Source: Lentzea californiensis
GTDB lineage: Bacteria > Actinomycetota > Actinomycetes > Mycobacteriales > Pseudonocardiaceae
Assembly (NCBI RefSeq): GCF_024648825.1
Contig: NZ_JANBBE010000002.1
Location: 124,001 to 188,000 of the forward strand
Direction of reading: 5' to 3'
Length of the DNA stretch: 64,000 nucleotides
Shown piece by piece: positions 63,165-64,000 of this stretch (position 1 is its first letter; every line of letters starts with the position of its first letter). A program made the position numbers and the translations under genes. A model generated the notes under the pieces. The model was not told the DNA's origin and did not search any database. It saw nothing but the letters and a program-made list of their open reading frames with translations.

Positions 63165-64000
63165 TCAGTCCAGCGGCAGGTTCAGGAGCGCGTTCTCGAC
63201 CAGTTCAGGCATTGCCGGATGGATCCAGTACTGGCCACGTGCCATGGACTTCGCGTCCAGGCCGAAGCTCATCGCCTGGATCAGCGGCTGGATCACCGAC
63301 GAGGCCTGCGGCCCGATGATGTGCGCGCCGAGGAGCTGACCGGTGGCCGGGTCCGCGATCAGTTTCGCGAAGCCGGTCGTGTCCTCCATGGCCCAGCCGT
63401 ACGCGATGGAGGCGTAGGCCTGGCTGGCCGTGACGTAACGGATGCCCTTCTCCTTGGCCTGTTCCTCGGTCAGGCCGACGCTCGCGATCTGCGGGCTGGA
63501 GAAGACGGCGGCCGGCACGAAGCGGTGGTCGCTCTTGATCTGGTCGTCGGGGTGCAGCAGGTTGTGCTGGACGACCTTGGACTCGTGGTTGGCGACATGC
63601 TTGAGCTGGTAGTCCGAGCTGATGTCGCCGAGGGCGAAGATGTGCGGCTGGCTCGTGCGCTGGTACTCGTCGACCTTGACGCGACCGTCGCCGTGCTGGT
63701 CGAGGCCGGCGTTCTGGACCTGGAGCAGGTCGCTGTTGGGCTGCCTGCCCGTTGCGATGAGAAGTTGTTGTGCCTCAACGGTTTCCTCGCCGTTGGGGCC
63801 TTCCAGGTGGAGCTTCACACCGGTCGCGGTCTTCTCGGCGCGGGTGGTCTTGCGGTTGAGCAGGACGTTCCACTTGCCCTTGGCGACCTCGGTGAAGCGC
63901 TGGGCGATCTCCAGGTCCTCGTGACGGAGGAGGAGGTTCGACCGGGCGATCACGGTGACCTCGACGCCGAAGCTGCTGAAGACGTGCGCGAACTCCGAGG
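63165..64000 (-). CDS. mtr: Mycothione reductase, N-terminal part beyond the window
   Basis: This FAD flavoprotein reduces mycothiol disulfide with NADPH, keeping the actinobacterial thiol pool reduced. The 278 visible codons cover the end of the NADPH domain (SEFAHVFSSFGVEVTVIARS), LIATGRQPNSDLL, the second FAD motif IFALGDISSDYQLKHVANHE, and the dimer interface ending YWIHPAMPELVENALL, with the active-site His-Glu pair. The FAD-binding N-terminus and redox Cys pair lie to the right. Dihydrolipoamide dehydrogenase is the closest alternative, but the HVANHE and QYWIHPA segments favour Mtr. Confidence 0.88.
   Translation of the reverse strand, partial: SEFAHVFSSFGVEVTVIARSNLLLRHEDLEIAQRFTEVAKGKWNVLLNRKTTRAEKTATGVKLHLEGPNGEETVEAQQLLIATGRQPNSDLLQVQNAGLDQHGDGRVKVDEYQRTSQPHIFALGDISSDYQLKHVANHESKVVQHNLLHPDDQIKSDHRFVPAAVFSSPQIASVGLTEEQAKEKGIRYVTASQAYASIAYGWAMEDTTGFAKLIADPATGQLLGAHIIGPQASSVIQPLIQAMSFGLDAKSMARGQYWIHPAMPELVENALLNLPLD

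Noticed and set aside
1..64000. CRISPR array, tRNA or rRNA genes, insertion sequences
   Set aside because: I looked for regular direct repeats, cloverleaf-like CCA ends with GTTCRA loops, and transposase motifs, and found none I could support.

Overview
The window is a GC-rich chromosomal segment from a filamentous actinomycete, most likely a member of the Pseudonocardiales (Lentzea, Saccharothrix or a relative). The basis for this is the actinobacterial order of housekeeping genes (glnD-ffh; rpsP-khpA-rimM-trmD-rplS-lepB-rnhB-DUF2469-yraN-yifB-dprA-xerC-whiG; rpsB-tsf-pyrH-frr-cdsA; dxr-rip1-ispG-GNAT-PBP-map), frequent GTG starts, a mycothione reductase at the right edge, and a WhiG-type sporulation sigma factor. 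The genus is an inference; no rRNA is present. I see no tRNA, rRNA, CRISPR array, insertion sequence or prophage.

Layout. 1-5.9 kb: 3' part of glnD, a secreted HAF-repeat protein, a P-loop kinase coupled to a HAD protein, and ffh. 5.9-10.6 kb: amidohydrolase, an AhpD-like protein with its ECF41/SigJ-type sigma factor, a HIT protein, a CPBP membrane protease and pxpA. 10.7-22.2 kb: the ribosome maturation, protein export and DNA processing block (rpsP to whiG), interrupted by a hairpin-packed intergenic segment before dprA. 22.2-27.9 kb: M23 protein, rpsB, tsf, pyrH, frr, cdsA. 28-38 kb: accessory genes (VOC protein, methyltransferase, four uncharacterised proteins, aldo/keto reductase, PadR, rlmN, carbonic anhydrase, membrane Ser/Thr kinase, HxlR with an oxidoreductase, DUF2631). 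38.5-43.7 kb: a spermidine/putrescine-type ABC importer split by an antisense cytochrome P450. 43.8-46.4 kb: a two-component system and a GlsB-type membrane protein. 46.5-53.9 kb: dxr, site-2 protease, ispG, GNAT, penicillin-binding protein, map. 53.9-64 kb: alpha/beta hydrolase, cobQ, EamA exporter with LysR regulator, an epoxide hydrolase/AlkZ-like pair, GntR, MFS exporter, VOC protein, flavodoxin-like protein and the C-terminal part of mycothione reductase.

How the genes work together. The core blocks make and mature ribosomes (S16, RimM, TrmD, L19, S2, EF-Ts, RRF, RlmN), target and process exported proteins (Ffh, two signal peptidases, Map, Rip1), supply isoprenoids (Dxr, IspG) and CDP-diacylglycerol (CdsA), and process DNA (RnhB, YraN, YifB, DprA, XerC). 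The accessory genes are mostly local regulator-target pairs: SigJ/AhpD-like, HxlR/oxidoreductase, LysR/EamA, GntR/epoxide hydrolase/AlkZ-like.

The least explained signals are non-coding: a tiled array of hairpins leading into a tryptophan-rich small ORF that is translationally coupled to dprA; two copies of a 36-base element holding paired DnaA-box-like nonamers; and a 129-bp imperfect palindrome between the GntR and epoxide hydrolase genes. Coordinates of short motifs were read by eye and may be off by one or two bases.
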